DNA of 64,000 nucleotides, taken from the NCBI GenBank assembly GCA_009760885.1, contig CM019719.1, positions 30,792,084 to 30,856,083 of the forward strand, written 5' to 3'. This stretch comes from Achatina immaculata (Eukaryota; Mollusca; Gastropoda; Stylommatophora; Achatinidae). Position numbers and translations under genes: made by a program. Under the pieces are notes generated by a model, which saw nothing but the letters and a program-made list of their open reading frames with translations, was not told the DNA's origin and did no database searches. Of the stretch, positions 42,081-54,027 are shown piece by piece (within the stretch, counting starts at the first letter, position 1; each line of letters opens with the position of its first letter).

Positions 42081-42590
42081 ACATAACGAAAACACTGAAG
42101 ACATGTTGGTCTCCGGCTTGTCCATTCACTTCATGACTTGACAAAAAAATAGGATTTGCCTCATACGACGTTGAACAAAGACTGATTTATCTAACTCAGA
42201 CCAAAAATCACCCTAGGTTTTCCAACAATTCAGTTTTGACAAAGGCTACCAACACATGATCTTGTTATAGGTCAAAGCTCAAGGGAAATTACCTCAAAAT
42301 TTTAACTGTGACAAAAAAAAAAAAACAACCAAGTTTAGCTTTATGCAATGGAACAAACTCTGCAAATCCATATTCTGTTACGGTGTGAGAGTTTCACAGT
42401 AGCATGGAAATTCCTATGAAAGTTTGGAGGTTGATTTCTGACTGAAAGAGATTAAGAGAATATGTGTTCAACATCGTGAGATAGCAGTCCTGTTTTCGTT
42501 ATAGTCATGGTAAATGTTGCCTTTTGGCAACTTTAATCAACAACCCTCACCACACACGTGGTAAAATTATCTAGCAAGCCCATGCGGACA
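42081..42590. other. No recognisable gene
   Basis: Spacer between two arrays; nothing seen. Confidence 0.4.
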
Positions 42591-42594
42591 TAAA

Positions 42595-43012
42595 AAAAAA
42601 TGTTCGCAAGTGGGAGACTAATATGTCTTCTTTATGGGTAAATGTTCACAAGTGGGAGTGTCTCCTTTATGGGTAAATGTTCACAAGTGGGAGTGTCTCC
42701 TTTATGGGTAAATGTTCACAAGTGGGAGTGTCTCCTTTATGGATAAATGTTCACAAGTGGGAGTGTCTCCTTTATGGGTAAATGTTCACAAGTGGGAGTG
42801 TCTCCTTTATGGGTAAATGTTCACAAGTGGGAGTGTCTCCTTTATGGGTAAATGTTCACAAGTAGGAGACTAATATGTCTTCTTTATGGGTAAATGTTCA
42901 CAAGTAGGAGACTAATATGTCTTCTTTATGGGTAAATGTTCACAAGTGGGAGACTAATATGTCTCCTTTATGGGTAAATGTTCACAAGTGGGAGACTAAT
43001 ATGTCTCCCCAA
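42595..43012. repeat. 35/42-bp tandem array
   Basis: Two unit types: GTGGGAGTGTCTCCTTTATG plus GGTAAATGTTCACAA (35 bp) in the middle, and a longer one with GAGACTAATATGTCTTC (42 bp) at both edges. Homogeneous core with variant edges. Confidence 0.95.
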
Positions 43013-43617
43013 GATTTTTTGCGTTATGGTGGAATCAGCAGATCTATTGCTCCTGCTGCCAGTGTTATTTGTGTTCTGATATTTCCACCAGCATTTTGAG
43101 ATGTATGAGTTGATACTTCATCCATCATCAGAGAATTTCATCATCATCCTGTCCCACAATTAATTTTTTGTTTGGCTTCACTGAGACGCGTTTGCTCTAC
43201 CACACGAAGTTTAAACTGTTAGGTTTCCAAACATGGACCTGTTAGGAGCGTAATGTACAGGAAATTATGTCGCCCATCACGAGTGTGACACTCATTTTTT
43301 TCCGTCAAAATATCTCACCATTTGATACGCTAATTGTAAGTCATAGAAGCCTGTAACAACAAATAGATCCTTTCTGAAACAAGCCAGATTGTATCGAAAT
43401 TACAGAATTTACAGAATTACAAAATTCTGCAGAAAAAAAGGGGACCTAGCTCTGTTGCTGATCTAGGGGAGCAGTTTCGTTGCACTCGGGGTATGTCCAT
43501 ACGTGTTCGGCCTTTGACTTCGGGATGTCCTTCAGTGTTTTTAGAGAAATGATTTCAAAGCTGTTTTGGCTGTATGTTGCACTTAATCTAACACTTAACT
43601 GAGATTTGCGCCTACTG
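43013..43617. other. No recognisable gene
   Basis: Nothing seen. Confidence 0.4.
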
Positions 43618-43885
43618 CAAAACACGTCGAGGTTTTCCGGTGAGAAAGTCCAACTCTAGATTAAACTGGTGCAACGAAAACCACGGTGTCACGCAATCCC
43701 GCTTCTGAGACCCACCGAGAATACAGGCTCAAGCCTTGCGATACTCTGAACCTCTTGTGGTCCTCTCGGGGATCTCGTGTGGTCCTTTCGGGGACCACTG
43801 GACCTATCGAGGACCACAGGAGTAAATTAAGTAGGATCACAGGGAGATCTTGGTAGTAGAAGCGAACGAAGAAGCAGAAGAAACG
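43618..43885 (+). repeat. SINE-2 copy C, longest
   Basis: Starts CAAAACACGTCGAGGTTTTC, then AACTGGTGCAACGAAAACCA, CGGTGTCACGCAATCCCGCT, GTGGTCCT.. blocks, and ends AGAAGCGAACGAAGAAGCAG with AAGAA. The first 40 bp match the flank of copy A inside the Helentron-like element. Confidence 0.88.
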
Positions 43886-43894
43886 TCTACTGCC

Positions 43895-44950
43895 CTTGGC
43901 TACAAGTAACGCAGTGAGTCGTGGGTGGTATGTGCTTTGGAAGAAATTACTTTGTGACCGTTCGTTGAGTTGTTTTATAATGGATTTGTATAAGTCCGAT
44001 TTGCCAATTTTGATGAGGCTCTCCGGTCTGACTTTTGCTGCTAGTTCGTTCCTGTCGACTTTGGCATGGCCCAGACAGTATGTCTACGTGATGTCTTTGA
44101 TGTGCCATTTATCAGTTACATCCAGCCATTCATTTCCTATGGCTTTATGTACCACTTTTCTCAGCAGGCTTTGAGAATCAGTCATGATGGTAATTCGGCG
44201 TGTTTTCTGTGTTACAACCTATTTTAATGCTTGTGTGATGGCCTCTATTTCCTTTCTCATACTTGAGCATGTGTTCGTATAAGCCGTGGGCGTAAGTTTG
44301 AACGTTTTACCTCCACGGTTTGCTACAAAACTCCTTCCGCTGCTAGTTCCCCTGCTCACTGATCCGTCTGTTTAAATGATTATATCCTCATGAGTTGTGT
44401 GTTTATTAATGAGTTCGTTTATTTTATCTTGAGTTTTCCTCCGCCCATTTTCGGCATTTTCCTGTAAGGGTTATATGTACTTTATTGAGATTTTGGTGGG
44501 CGTGGCTGCGTTCCGGTTCAGTTGATACATGTTGTGGGTCAGTAATTATATTTATTGGGTCTGCTTCAGCCATCCAGGATTTGCCTCCTTTTATTCTTCA
44601 GCCTTTGACCATGTGAAGGTTATTATAGACTTGGTGAGTTTTACTGTTGCTGATTTTGAGATATTCTTTTACTTGGGCACATTCATGGCTGATTTGTACA
44701 TCAGGAAGATTCAGTATGTATCACATTATCGTCGCTGGTGTATTTTTGGTGCAGCCCCTAGAATGAAATCGCCTCGTTTTGTACTCGTTCAAGTTAGGAT
44801 ATTTGCGTTTTTGACAGCTTTAGCAGGCTCAGGCCGTATACAGCTTTAGACAGGACTAAGGCTCTCATTAGTCTGAAGATATGTTATGGCTTTGATGGCA
44901 GCCAGTCCTAGCCTTGCCTTAAATGCCATTTCTTCTATATGTTTGTATGG
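43895..44950 (-). pseudogene. I-superfamily LINE, thumb and RNase H, decayed
   Basis: Minus-strand relic: RALVLSKAVYGLSLLKLSK (region after the reverse transcriptase), then RNase H with TDGSVSRGTSSGRSFV, SSMRKEIEAITQALK (Glu), TRRITIMTDSQSLLRK (Asp) and WTYCLGHAKVDRNELA, in which His-Ala-x-Val-xx-Asn replaces the usual SHxGIxGNExAD with a changed loop. Many stops and frameshifts. It is a different family from 15123-18974. It directly abuts the tail of SINE-2 copy C. Confidence 0.8.
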
Positions 44951-46200
44951 TATAGATTGTGTGGAAATGTTACATGACCATCACAGACATCAGCGCCACA
45001 CTTTGTAGATCTACATTTTGCTGTCTGGTGGTTGGTCGCGTAACAGCCAACTTTCCTTTTCCATTTCCTTGCTTCGTGCCAGAAAGCAATCCAAATACAG
45101 AAACCCAGAGACAACAATAAAACATTCCAACACGAGGGTGTACGTGATCTGTCATTGTTTCCGCACAGAAAAAAAAAAACTGATAATTTATACTTCAGCC
45201 CGTCACGTCAGGGTTATTGCCCAATAAAAAAAAGTCCATAAAAATAGTTCAGGGAGCGGAAGTCTGACCAATGACATGGCGTGTTGAAGGCAAATATTGT
45301 ATCAGATATTGTTGGATTAATTCTTCTGTTATGTCTTAGTGGGGGTATACTGGTGTTAGGAGCAGCTCTGTTCAGAAAGTTTCATTTTCAGTTATCATCA
45401 GTTATTAATACTTTTGCTGTTTCTGTGATTTTTACTTATGCATCTTGTTCTTGCTTTGTCCGAGAGAATAAAACAAGAGAAAATAAAGAATTAAATTGGG
45501 GTGAGGGGCGATATTCTACTTTCTTCCCACCCCATTTAATTCGGTTATTTTTTGGTTCTTTTTCTATTGCATCTGGGTTTTTTGTTTGTTCGATCACTAA
45601 GTTTTTTTTTTTTTTTTAAGAATGGTCACAGACAAAATTCCCTTTCAAAGTATTTCCTATGCCCTTATGAATATTTTTCTTAGAATTCAGACAAAAGTTC
45701 ACCTCGTCCAGGTATTTCGTGTGCCATTTTAGCAGTTTTCCTCTGGAGATACTGTATTCCTTTTGGTCTGCTTCAAACTATACCGTTCTATTTTAAAGCC
45801 AGCAATCTCCACCGGCCACAGAACTGCACTGGCTGCTTCATTCCGTTTTTTAATATGAATTAGTCGGTGTAATTTTTTTTAATGTGGAGGCCTGCGGCAA
45901 AACTTGTTACAGGAAGGCTGAGATAATCAGAGACGCATGGTGCAGTTGTATAGTTTAAAAAATGTAGCAAGAATAAAAATGAAAAGTACTGACAAAAGAG
46001 GAAACGAGATAAGTACGTAGTGGTATAAAACAAACAGTAGGAAATCAATATTTCGGCGATATGCCTTTATCATGGACATTGAAAATAATGAGACAATAAA
46101 TAAATTCAAAACTAGTATTTATTTAGCAGAGGTCCTGCTGATTAGTAGGTCAAGCAAGTAGTAGGGTTAGACAAGAGTCAAGTAAGAGCTAGAATCATGA
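44951..46200. other. No recognisable gene
   Basis: Open frames such as 45281-45619 (112 aa) are hydrophobic translations of T-rich DNA without a domain. Confidence 0.4.
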
Positions 46201-46953
46201 AAGGAGGTGAGGGAAAGGGGGGGGGGAGACAAAAAACTGTTGGCTGAAAAAATGAGACAATAGAAAAATTAGTCAACGGGACAAGATGAGGGACATAATG
46301 TCCAATTATATAACACTTTATTCTCTATATGCCATAGAAACTGGACAGGTAGATAGGGATAGTGGAAATAGAAAAAAAACCCACATAGATAAAGAATATA
46401 AACATTAGTCCTAAATATGAAGCTAGTAGTCCTTATTGATCAGTTCTGTAATACCTGATTCTCCATTCCATATTCATTAATATGCATGACAGTGAGAATA
46501 ACTTTGTAACTTGCATGCAGTCATTTCCCGCACCGAGTTTCTGGATAAAAGAGAAACATAATAGTTTTGTTCTTTCAATTTTGTCATATCAGTTTTGTTA
46601 TTTTAATGTTAACAGCGTTTGTTACACGCAGAGTATATATGTATTAATTAATGTTGAGTGTCTGGATTGAGAGTTGGGTGATAAAGACAGAATGTGAGAT
46701 GGGCATGCGTTCCCAGTTCTTCACCCATAGCAAAAAAGTTCAATCAGTCATTCAATCAATCAATCAATATGGTGTGTAAACAGTGGCTAAATAGTTCGGA
46801 ACGGAAAAGAAAGCAGATGAAAATAGTGAGAAGACAATATTCAAATGAGTAAAGAAAAGATGGTACCATATACAAGTTTATTCATAAGTGTTTTAAAGAT
46901 TTCAAAAATTCGCAGCAAATAAACCACGTAACGAATCATGATAATTCTTACGT

Positions 46954-46995
<42 letters not shown>

Positions 46996-47100
46996 GGAGG
47001 GAGAGAGAGGAAAGAGAGAGAAGAGAGATAATAAGCCCGTGAGCAGAGCCCCAGCGGTTTGCCACTAAGAGGCAACAGTAGTAAAAATGGTGTGAGCAGT
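46201..47100. other. Spacer with GA microsatellite
   Basis: G tract at 46216-46227, CAAT repeats near 46753-46768, GA microsatellite at 46957-47015. No gene seen. Confidence 0.5.
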
Positions 47101-47149
47101 CATTTTGTGTTTTGGAATACGCAAGAATCTCGTCCTTTGTAACTGTGCA

Positions 47150-47325
47150 GCGGCGGTTTCGAGTGAATTCCAGAAACCTATTTTCAACAGTATCAAGAAG
47201 TGGTATGTGAAATTCCGGGATGAAGGCTGCCTGTGCACAGCTCCTCGGCAGGGACGTCCAGGACCAAGCGAAGAAACTGTGAATTGTGTTAGAGAAGCTT
47301 ACCAGCGAAGCCCCCGCTACTCACT
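47150..47325 (+). pseudogene. Mariner-type transposase N-terminal fragment
   Basis: Reads SIKKWYVKFRDEGCLC, TAPRQGRPGPSEETVNCVRE and AYQRSPR, typical of the DNA-binding region of mariner-class transposases (W..F...G.. with GRP, SEE, VR.A...SPR). The text diverges after SPR and no catalytic part follows. 5' flanking frame to 47105 is open but not alignable to the family. Confidence 0.75.
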
Positions 47326-47554
47326 GTTTTGGTTGTTTTTCTGTGATATCCTTCTAGGGCTGGAAAAGGAAAATTGGAGAGGCATGACGATGAGTACATA
47401 AGCATGCCGTGTGTCGATAGTGCAAGAAAAATAAGGTTGAGGGAAGTAGGAGTGCTTGGATGCCTATATATGGCATAGTAGGAAGCCGTAAAGTTATACT
47501 TTAATTGAGTATAGCAAATTTCAAGACGCAATTGATGAATGCACTTCGGTAGAT

Positions 47555-47690
47555 TAGACTAGTGGCTCCTATCCTGTGGTAATCAGTACAATGTCAGGTG
47601 GTCCGCGACTATGTTATCAGTTTAGCATTAAATGAGATCATTGGAATAAAAACAATTCAGGGTTTATGGCGTTATGGTAACGGTTACTCA
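47555..47690. mobile_element. hAT MITE relic
   Basis: CTAGTGGCTCCTATCCTGTG, GGTGGTCCGCGACTATGTTA and CAGGGTTTATGGCGTTATGG parallel the MITE at 53838-54027. Right end decayed. Confidence 0.55.
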
Positions 47691-47699
47691 TTTATAGTT

Positions 47700-48405
47700 T
47701 GTAGTAAGACGCCAAGATGAGACGGTATGAAGACAGCAGATGTAATGTCGCTGACTAGATTCACACACAAACATGCCGCAGCTTGGACACACGACAACAA
47801 CCCCTGATGGATATACTCCGGCTGGACAGCCAGGTCCAACAAGTCAACAGTGGTAAGTCATGTGGGAGTCTCAACACATCCTCGGAAGATTCAAATAACG
47901 TTTAATGGTGAAGCATGATGATGGCAGATCTGTGCAAGTACATCTGATGAATCTCAAATTAATGGTGGAACACATGAGAACACGAGTATACGGGCATCGA
48001 ACAATTTAGACCAGTTGTTCCTCCCGAAACACTAAAAGCAAAGAGACATTGTTTTGTCTCTCGTTGGTTAACGTAAACACTTCAGCTCACTTAGAGAGCC
48101 AGACTCATACTCTAATACTTCCACACACACAACCTCCCCTCCCCTATAAAAAAACATAACTTTCTCTTACAATTTCCAGTGAGCCTGAGTTCACATTCAC
48201 GGTTCATGCAAGAGGTGATAACTGCAAGCTTCTTGACTCATGGGAGATCAGGTAAATAATTTAAATATGAAAAACAGGGGGAAACAACCTACGAAAATCT
48301 TGTTCTGTTACACTTATGATATCACATATAAGCTTGGGGTCTCCATCTTACATGTTGTCCCTGAATATAAAAAGGTTGGGTAATATTAGATTAGACCACC
48401 TTAGT
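47700..48405. other. No recognisable gene
   Basis: Nothing seen. Confidence 0.4.
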
Positions 48406-48410
48406 ATAGT

Positions 48411-49900
48411 ATGCATCATCATCATCATCATCATCATCATGTGCCGTGCCGACTGGCGTTGGCTATTATGCTTCTCCAGAGTATCCGATCCTTCATGCAA
48501 GCCATCAGCTCAGTTGGTGATCTCCTCTCACACCATCCCGTCAGACTGTCCAGTATCATTTCTCTTGGTCTTCCTCTTGATTTTCTTCCTTCTATTTTTC
48601 CTGTTGTTATAATATTTTCAATGTCCCCTCTTCTCATTGCATATCCTATGAAAGAACATTGTCTCTCTCTTATCTTTTTGACAAGGTTTTTTGTCTCTCC
48701 AGCTCTTCTCATACATTCTTCATTAGTTATTTTTGCTGTCCAGGGGATTCGCAACATTCTTCTAATAAACCACATTTCTGCTGCTTCCAATGATTTTTGT
48801 GCAGACTTGCCTATTGTCCATGATTCACTTCCATATAACAAGATAGGTTCAATATAGCATTTTAGGACTCGTTTTCTAACATTCATTGATAAGGATGTGT
48901 TGGTTAATATGTTTCTCATTCTCTGAAATGCAGTCTTTGCTTGGCCTATTCTGTTCCTAATTTCTGTTCTGCATTTCCCATCTGAAGTTATTACTGCTCC
49001 AAGGTATTTGAATTTCTGCACCTGCTTTAGAATAGTTCCGTTTAATTTTATACTGCATGCTGGTGGATTCTGTTTCTTAGATATAACCATAGTCTCTGTC
49101 TTTTTGATGTTAAAAGTAAGGCCTTTCTGTTCACTTTCTTTGGCCACTTTATCCAAGAGATTTTGCAGGTCTTGTTGGTTCTCCGCTATCAGTACTGTGT
49201 CGTCAGCATACCGAAGGTTGTTAATATTGTATCCTCCAATTTTTATGCCTGGTTCTGTGATGATTGTTCTTAGAATATTCTCGCTATACAGAGAAAAAAG
49301 GTCTGGAGATAGTACACATCCTTGTCGCACCCCTTGTTTTATAGGTTGATATTTTCCAATTCTATTTTCAACTCGAACTGCTGCTTCTTCCTGCCAGTAT
49401 AGATGTTTTACAATCCTCAGGTCTTTGCCGTCTATATTGATGTCTTCAAGCATTTTAATAATTTCATTATGTTTCACCTTGTCAAATGCCTTGGTGTAAT
49501 CAATGAAGCATAAGTAGAAATCTTTCTGTACTTCTAAAGCTCTTTCTGTTAGTGTTCGTAAAGCATAAATGGCATTGTGTGTTCCCTTTCCTTCAACAAA
49601 TCCAAACTGTTCATCTGCTATTTCCATTTTTATCTTTTTCCTTGTTCTTCTCATAATTATTCTCAGAAGTAGCTTCGTTATGTGACATGAGAGGCTGATA
49701 GTCCGGTGGTCGTCACATTCCTTTGCACCTGGTTTCTTTGGTAGTGCTATAAACGTGGATTTAATCAGGTCACTGGGAATATAACCACTGTTGTAAATGT
49801 CATTCAGTAACTTGGTTATTATTTTTATTCCTGTCTCCTCTAGTGCCTCTATTTCTTCATCCACATCATCCACATCAAAATTCATTTGCTGAAGCTTCAT
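48411..49900 (-). pseudogene. LINE-E reverse transcriptase, open but 5' truncated
   Basis: 487 open codons of a non-LTR reverse transcriptase: YIPSDLIKSTFIALPKKP, FVEGKGTHNAIYALRTL, motif A CFIDYTKAFDKV, motif B GVRQGCVLSPDLF, motif C RYADDTVLIAEN, then KFKYLGAVITSDG, LLYGSESWTI and the C-terminus EGRKSRGRPREM to SRHGT and stop. The palm motifs are intact, but the endonuclease and the start are absent, so it is a truncated insertion. 3' tail: ATG repeats (CAT repeats on plus, 48413-48440). Clearly the same family as 11500-12975 and 33690-34424, and it serves as their reference. Confidence 0.93.
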
Positions 49901-50200
49901 TCTCCCTACGCCATCGCACTTTTACTTGAAACATTTTCTTTGCCATCAGGTTTTTGCCCATTTACGCCATAAAAAAAGAACAATGGCTATAAATTACATC
50001 CAGAGTGGTACATCATATAAGGGGACACGCCCCCCAGTCTACGCCGTGTGATACAACAGGCATTCACATTTTTCTGGTAAAGGTTACGGTGTTACAAATG
50101 CCATTTTGAGCTAATAAGCATTTGTGCAAAGTGCAAAGTCTGTTTGTTCTATGCGGCTAGAACATCACCAACGTGATTGATGTACTTCATTTACTAAATA
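49901..50200. other. Spacer without gene
   Basis: Nothing seen. Confidence 0.4.
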
Positions 50201-50202
50201 AT

Positions 50203-50343
50203 GTACAGGGTGTCCATAAATTATTCATTGAAAATATTATTGCTGAATGTATTGATACGACTTTTCTTTCTGAAACAGTTTTTGTTTTTTTTCCTCGATA
50301 TTTTGTTATATAATCAGGCGAATAATTAATGGACACCCTGTAC
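50203..50343. mobile_element. Mariner-type MITE
   Basis: About 24-bp terminal inverted repeats, TACAGGGTGTCCATAAATTA and TAATTAATGGACACCCTGTA type, with TA at each outer edge as target duplication. Internal sequence is AT-rich and non-coding. The TIR text CAGGGTGTCC is common in mariner relatives. Confidence 0.9.
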
Positions 50344-51115
50344 TTTGGAAGTAAAATACTGACTGTAATACTGAGTGTTTGATTGCTATTATGAGAGGTA
50401 CCAAGAGGGAAGGATTCATTCATAAAGGAATAAAGTATGTAACGTAGAAAATTACGGGGCGAATGTGGATCTTTCTGGACTGTCAGTTCTTGGTTCTTGT
50501 TTGATTAAAGACGTTACCAGATTCAAAGATGGTCTGCAAAGGTAGTTGCAAAAAAAAATGAAATGTAGAAGTTTTTGTTTTTTTTTTCATTTTGATTTTT
50601 TAAAACGCACAAATAGGTATAATATGTTGGAATTATCACAAAAACTGCAGTTTGAATATTGTTATTTTATGAAAGACAATCTCACGACAGAAAGCGCTGC
50701 GTGTGCTATGAAGAATGCCATTAATTAACCGTCCAGTAAACTACGAATGGTAATTTTGACCGGATTAAAAGAGGTGGCGTAACTTTGTTTTCTGAAAGCC
50801 GATGGTAAAACGGTACAGGCATTTTTTAACTGCTGCATGGAACGAGTGGTCTAGAGAAATAAGAAAAGAAAAACATAACAAAGCTTCATTGTCGATATTT
50901 CTTTCGAAAACCAGTTTTATTTATTTTGTTTAAAAACTCACTCTGGTGAAACTGTTTGTAGCTATATCACCAGCAATGCCGTTTTATGTGAAAGCAAATA
51001 TTTTCTTGTGTTGGTCTTAAGTTTACACCGATGGGCAATCAGCCAGTCACGTGCTTTGTTCTGGCGTCTATTTACGATATGCTGTGACCTTACATCAGTG
51101 TTCTTCTCTGTACAC
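50344..51115. other. No recognisable gene
   Basis: AT-rich; nothing seen. Confidence 0.4.
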
Positions 51116-51119
51116 GTTC

Positions 51120-51480
51120 TTGGTCTTCAGATTACCAGGAAGTGAGAGCTGGTGGTCTTTGCAGCCCACGCTGGGAAGGTGTTGAGGCACATCTTGCTGG
51201 ACTTGGAGCGGGGTATTTTTTTCGATCCCTGAGTAGAACTAAAAAGCAGGGACTGTGCAGTGCTTCTTTAGCAGTCTACACCGCCATGGCCACAATGGCG
51301 ATCCTTGTCCCGTTTGGCAGACTAGGCCTGTTACTGGTGGTATTAACGGAGCGTCCTAGCAACAAGTATGTCATGACAGAGTCCTGGCTATGGTTCGCCA
51401 ACCCTGTCTCTAGCATAACACTGGTTGTCAGATCAGGCAGGGTCTTCATCCCTTGCGCCCCCCCCCCCCCCGTAGATATG
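51120..51480 (+). repeat. Rep-F copy 3
   Basis: Holds GAGCTGGTGGTCTTTGCAGC, GGTGTTGAGGCACATCTTGC, TTGGAGCGGGGTATTTTTTT, CCTGAGTAGAACTAAAAAGC, GTGCAGTGCTTCTTTAGCAG and AGACTAGGCCTGTTACTGG. A diverged fourth copy may lie at 60170-60375. Confidence 0.78.
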
Positions 51481-51485
51481 GAAGT

Positions 51486-51745
51486 CTAAGTGTCATTCAT
51501 TCATTGATGTGACATTTCCTTTCCAGAACGTTGTCCCTCTGGCAGCCTTCCTGAGAGCAATACGGTCTTACGCAAGTTGACCGGCGTTTTGCAGTGATAC
51601 ATTCAGACTTTCTGTGATGTCCTGAGTCCATCTGCGGCGTGGTCGTTCCTTTTCTATTTTGCTGGGCACTATACCTTCCACTATCAACCTCTCCAAGCTA
51701 TTGTCTCTTGATGTGGCCGAAGTATTTGGTATCTTGCCACATACT
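51486..51745 (-). pseudogene. LINE-A-related 3' end
   Basis: Minus strand reads WQDTKYFGHIKRQ, LERLIVEGIVPSKIEKERPR, RRWTQDITESLN and KAARGTTFWKGNVTS, with a TGAA-type tail (CATTCATTCATT on plus, 51493-51504). Similar plan to LINE-A (KYF..IKRHDNLEK, RPRRRWLQDI) but clearly diverged. Confidence 0.75.
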
Positions 51746-51799
51746 CTTCGTTTGTGCTAGTTTCTGACACAAGCTCTGTCCCCATTCGAGTACAAAATT

Positions 51800-53640
51800 A
51801 ATGTGGAGAATAAATTCAAGGTCCTAATGGCAGTGCAAGAAGAAATGCCACTAGACGAGCCTGCCCATCACATCAAAGTTGCTTATATCACAGCTGCCCA
51901 AACTCTACTACCGAAAAGAGCAGTAAAGAAGTGAGATTATATTTTGGAAGAAACAATGAAGCTAAATGAGGAAAGAAGAAAAATTAAATTTAAATAAAAA
52001 AGATGAGAACCAAGCACTGTATAAGAAATGTAACGAAGGACATCAGGAAACAAGTTAGGCATAACAGAAACAAGCACATGAGGAAGTCTTGCAGCAGAAT
52101 GGAAAGAATGTTAGATGACAGTCTTTGAAAAAAAAATGTTTTCTGAAGCAAAATTGAAGAACATCAGGTTGAAAACATCCCTTCCGGTAAATTAATGACA
52201 AACAGGGGAATACACTAACGGAAAGCAAAGACATCTTGAACAAATGGGAAGAGTACTGCAAAGAGACGTCCCAAGAGGCAAACATTATAGAAAATAATGA
52301 GAGTGAGGTGAGGATAAATGAATAACCCGAACCCTCTTTAGAGGAGGTCAGAGACGCCATTAAGAATCTTAAGAAGGGAGAAGCCCCTGGTTGTGACGAA
52401 GTAACAGCTGAGATGATACAAGCAGCAGGAGAAAGCAGCACCCGCGTTTATCATGCTCTGTGCTGTAAGATCTGGAAAAGTGGAAGTTGGCCCAAGGACT
52501 GGAAACACTTAGTTTACATACCTGTGCCCAAGAAAGACATCTAAAATGTGTACGAACTATAGAAGTTATATAAGTCATGCAAGCAAGATATTGCTACGAA
52601 TCATACTGAAAAAGATGGAGGAAAAAAAAGAGAACAAGAAATACATGAAGTACATGCAGGTTTCAGACCAAGTAGAGGCACCAGAGATCATATATTAAAC
52701 ATGAGGAACGTCACAGAAAAGTGTAGAGAATTTAATGTGGATCTACACATCTGTTCTGTAGACTACTCCAAAGCGTTTGACTGTGTATAACATCAGCAAT
52801 TATGGTCTATTATGAACAACATGGGTTTTCCTAGCCACCTGGTACACTTCATCGACAAACTGTACCTAGATCAGGAAGCAGCAGTAAAGGTAGATGGCGA
52901 AACATCGGGTTGGTTTGGTGTACACAAAAGAGTAAGACAGGGATGTATCCTTCCTCCATACCTGTACAACATCTACGCCGAAAACATCATGAGCAATGTA
53001 AGAGGGGAACAGGAAACAGCTAAATTTGGCTCTTTCAACATCGGGGGCCACCCCATTCCAGAAATTAGATTCAATTCAATTCAAATGCCGTCTGCGTGGC
53101 GTAGGCGATCATTTCTCTCCACAATTCCATGTCTTTAGACTTAACTTGTTTCAGATTTGTGCTATCCATGGTAATGGTATATTTTGGTGGTATTCTTTTC
53201 TTTGAGATGACCATCACTTCAGTCTTCTTTTTGTTCAGGTTGAGACCTTTATTTTTACTTTCATGAACCACGATGTCCAGAAGAGCCTGTAGCTCCTCTT
53301 CACTTTTAGCAATCAGGACTGTGTCGTCTGCATATCTTAAGTTGTTGTACCCGCCAACTGATATTAGAAATTAAGTACGCCGTTGATACTATCCTTCTAT
53401 CAAACAACTCAGAAGGACTGCAACAGTTGATTCTCTCAACCAAAAGACAGCCAAGCTCAGAACCTCTTTTCAAACACCAACAAAACCAAAGTAATGATAA
53501 CTGGCAAAATAAGAAGCAAACCCAAAATTACATTGGACCAACAAGAGCTTGAAAGCTTAAATAAATTTGAATATCTAAGTTCAATTATCACCACCAATGG
53601 CGACTGTGGATTGGGAATGAAAAGATTATCAGCTGCATCA
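51800..53640 (+). pseudogene. LINE reverse transcriptase, decayed and split by an insertion
   Basis: Plus-strand relic: EVRDAIKNLKKGEAPGCDEV, TAEMIQAAGESSTRVYHALC, WKDWKH-like, HAGFRPSRGTRDHILNMRNV, motif A CSVDYSKAFDCV and a stop, motif B RVRQGCILPPYLYNIYAENI, GHPIPEI. At 53068 an opposite-strand LINE piece interrupts it. The reading resumes at 53366 with IKYAVDTILLSNN (motif C, YADD changed to YAVD), NKTKVMITGK and KFEYLSSIITTNGD. Stops and frameshifts throughout. Family related to, but not the same as, LINE-E. Confidence 0.85.
53068..53365 (-). pseudogene. Nested LINE insertion with internal deletion
   Basis: Minus strand: LRYADDTVLIAKSEEELQAL, DIVVHESKNKGLNLNKKKTE, VMVISKKRIPPKYTITM, then NLKQVK joined straight to SKDMELWREMIAYATQTAFE and LN, stop. 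Everything between the segment after the palm and the last codons is missing, so this is an internally deleted copy. Tail TTGAA repeats. The 8-bp target duplication AGAAATTA lies at 53060-53067 and 53366-53373. Confidence 0.88.
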
Positions 53641-53837
53641 CAGAAACTGTCTTACAGACACTGAAATATACGTACAGAAATACACCTGCGTGCACACGGT
53701 AACGTTACAATATTTGCATAACTGTTTTCATTGGATGATCCGTACGCATGTTTAAGCGTCTTGTTTTTTTGTGTGCTGTGTCATGGTAAACAACGTCACG
53801 TCTCTATCGACATTATACCTCTAGAAAACCCAATCTT

Positions 53838-54027
53838 CTAGTGCAGTGGTTCCTAACCTGTAGCCCGCAGACGACACGCGGGTGAGTTATCAAGTGGTCA
53901 GCGATTGTGTTATCAATTTGGTATCACATACTAAGTATCCACTGAATAAACATAATTAAGGGTTTACAGCATTTCGTCAATGCACAGAAGCTGATCGTAA
54001 AAAAAGGTTGCAAACCACTGCACTAGC
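53838..54027. mobile_element. hAT MITE
   Basis: Ends CTAGTGCAGTGGTTCCTAAC and GGTTGCAAACCACTGCACTA are inverted relatives. The interior has GGTCAGCGATTGTGTTATCA and AAGGGTTTACAGCATT, shared with 47555-47690. Confidence 0.75.

Noticed and set aside
45281..45619. 112-codon hydrophobic frame
   Set aside because: T-rich DNA; no domain, no splice context, not repeated elsewhere.
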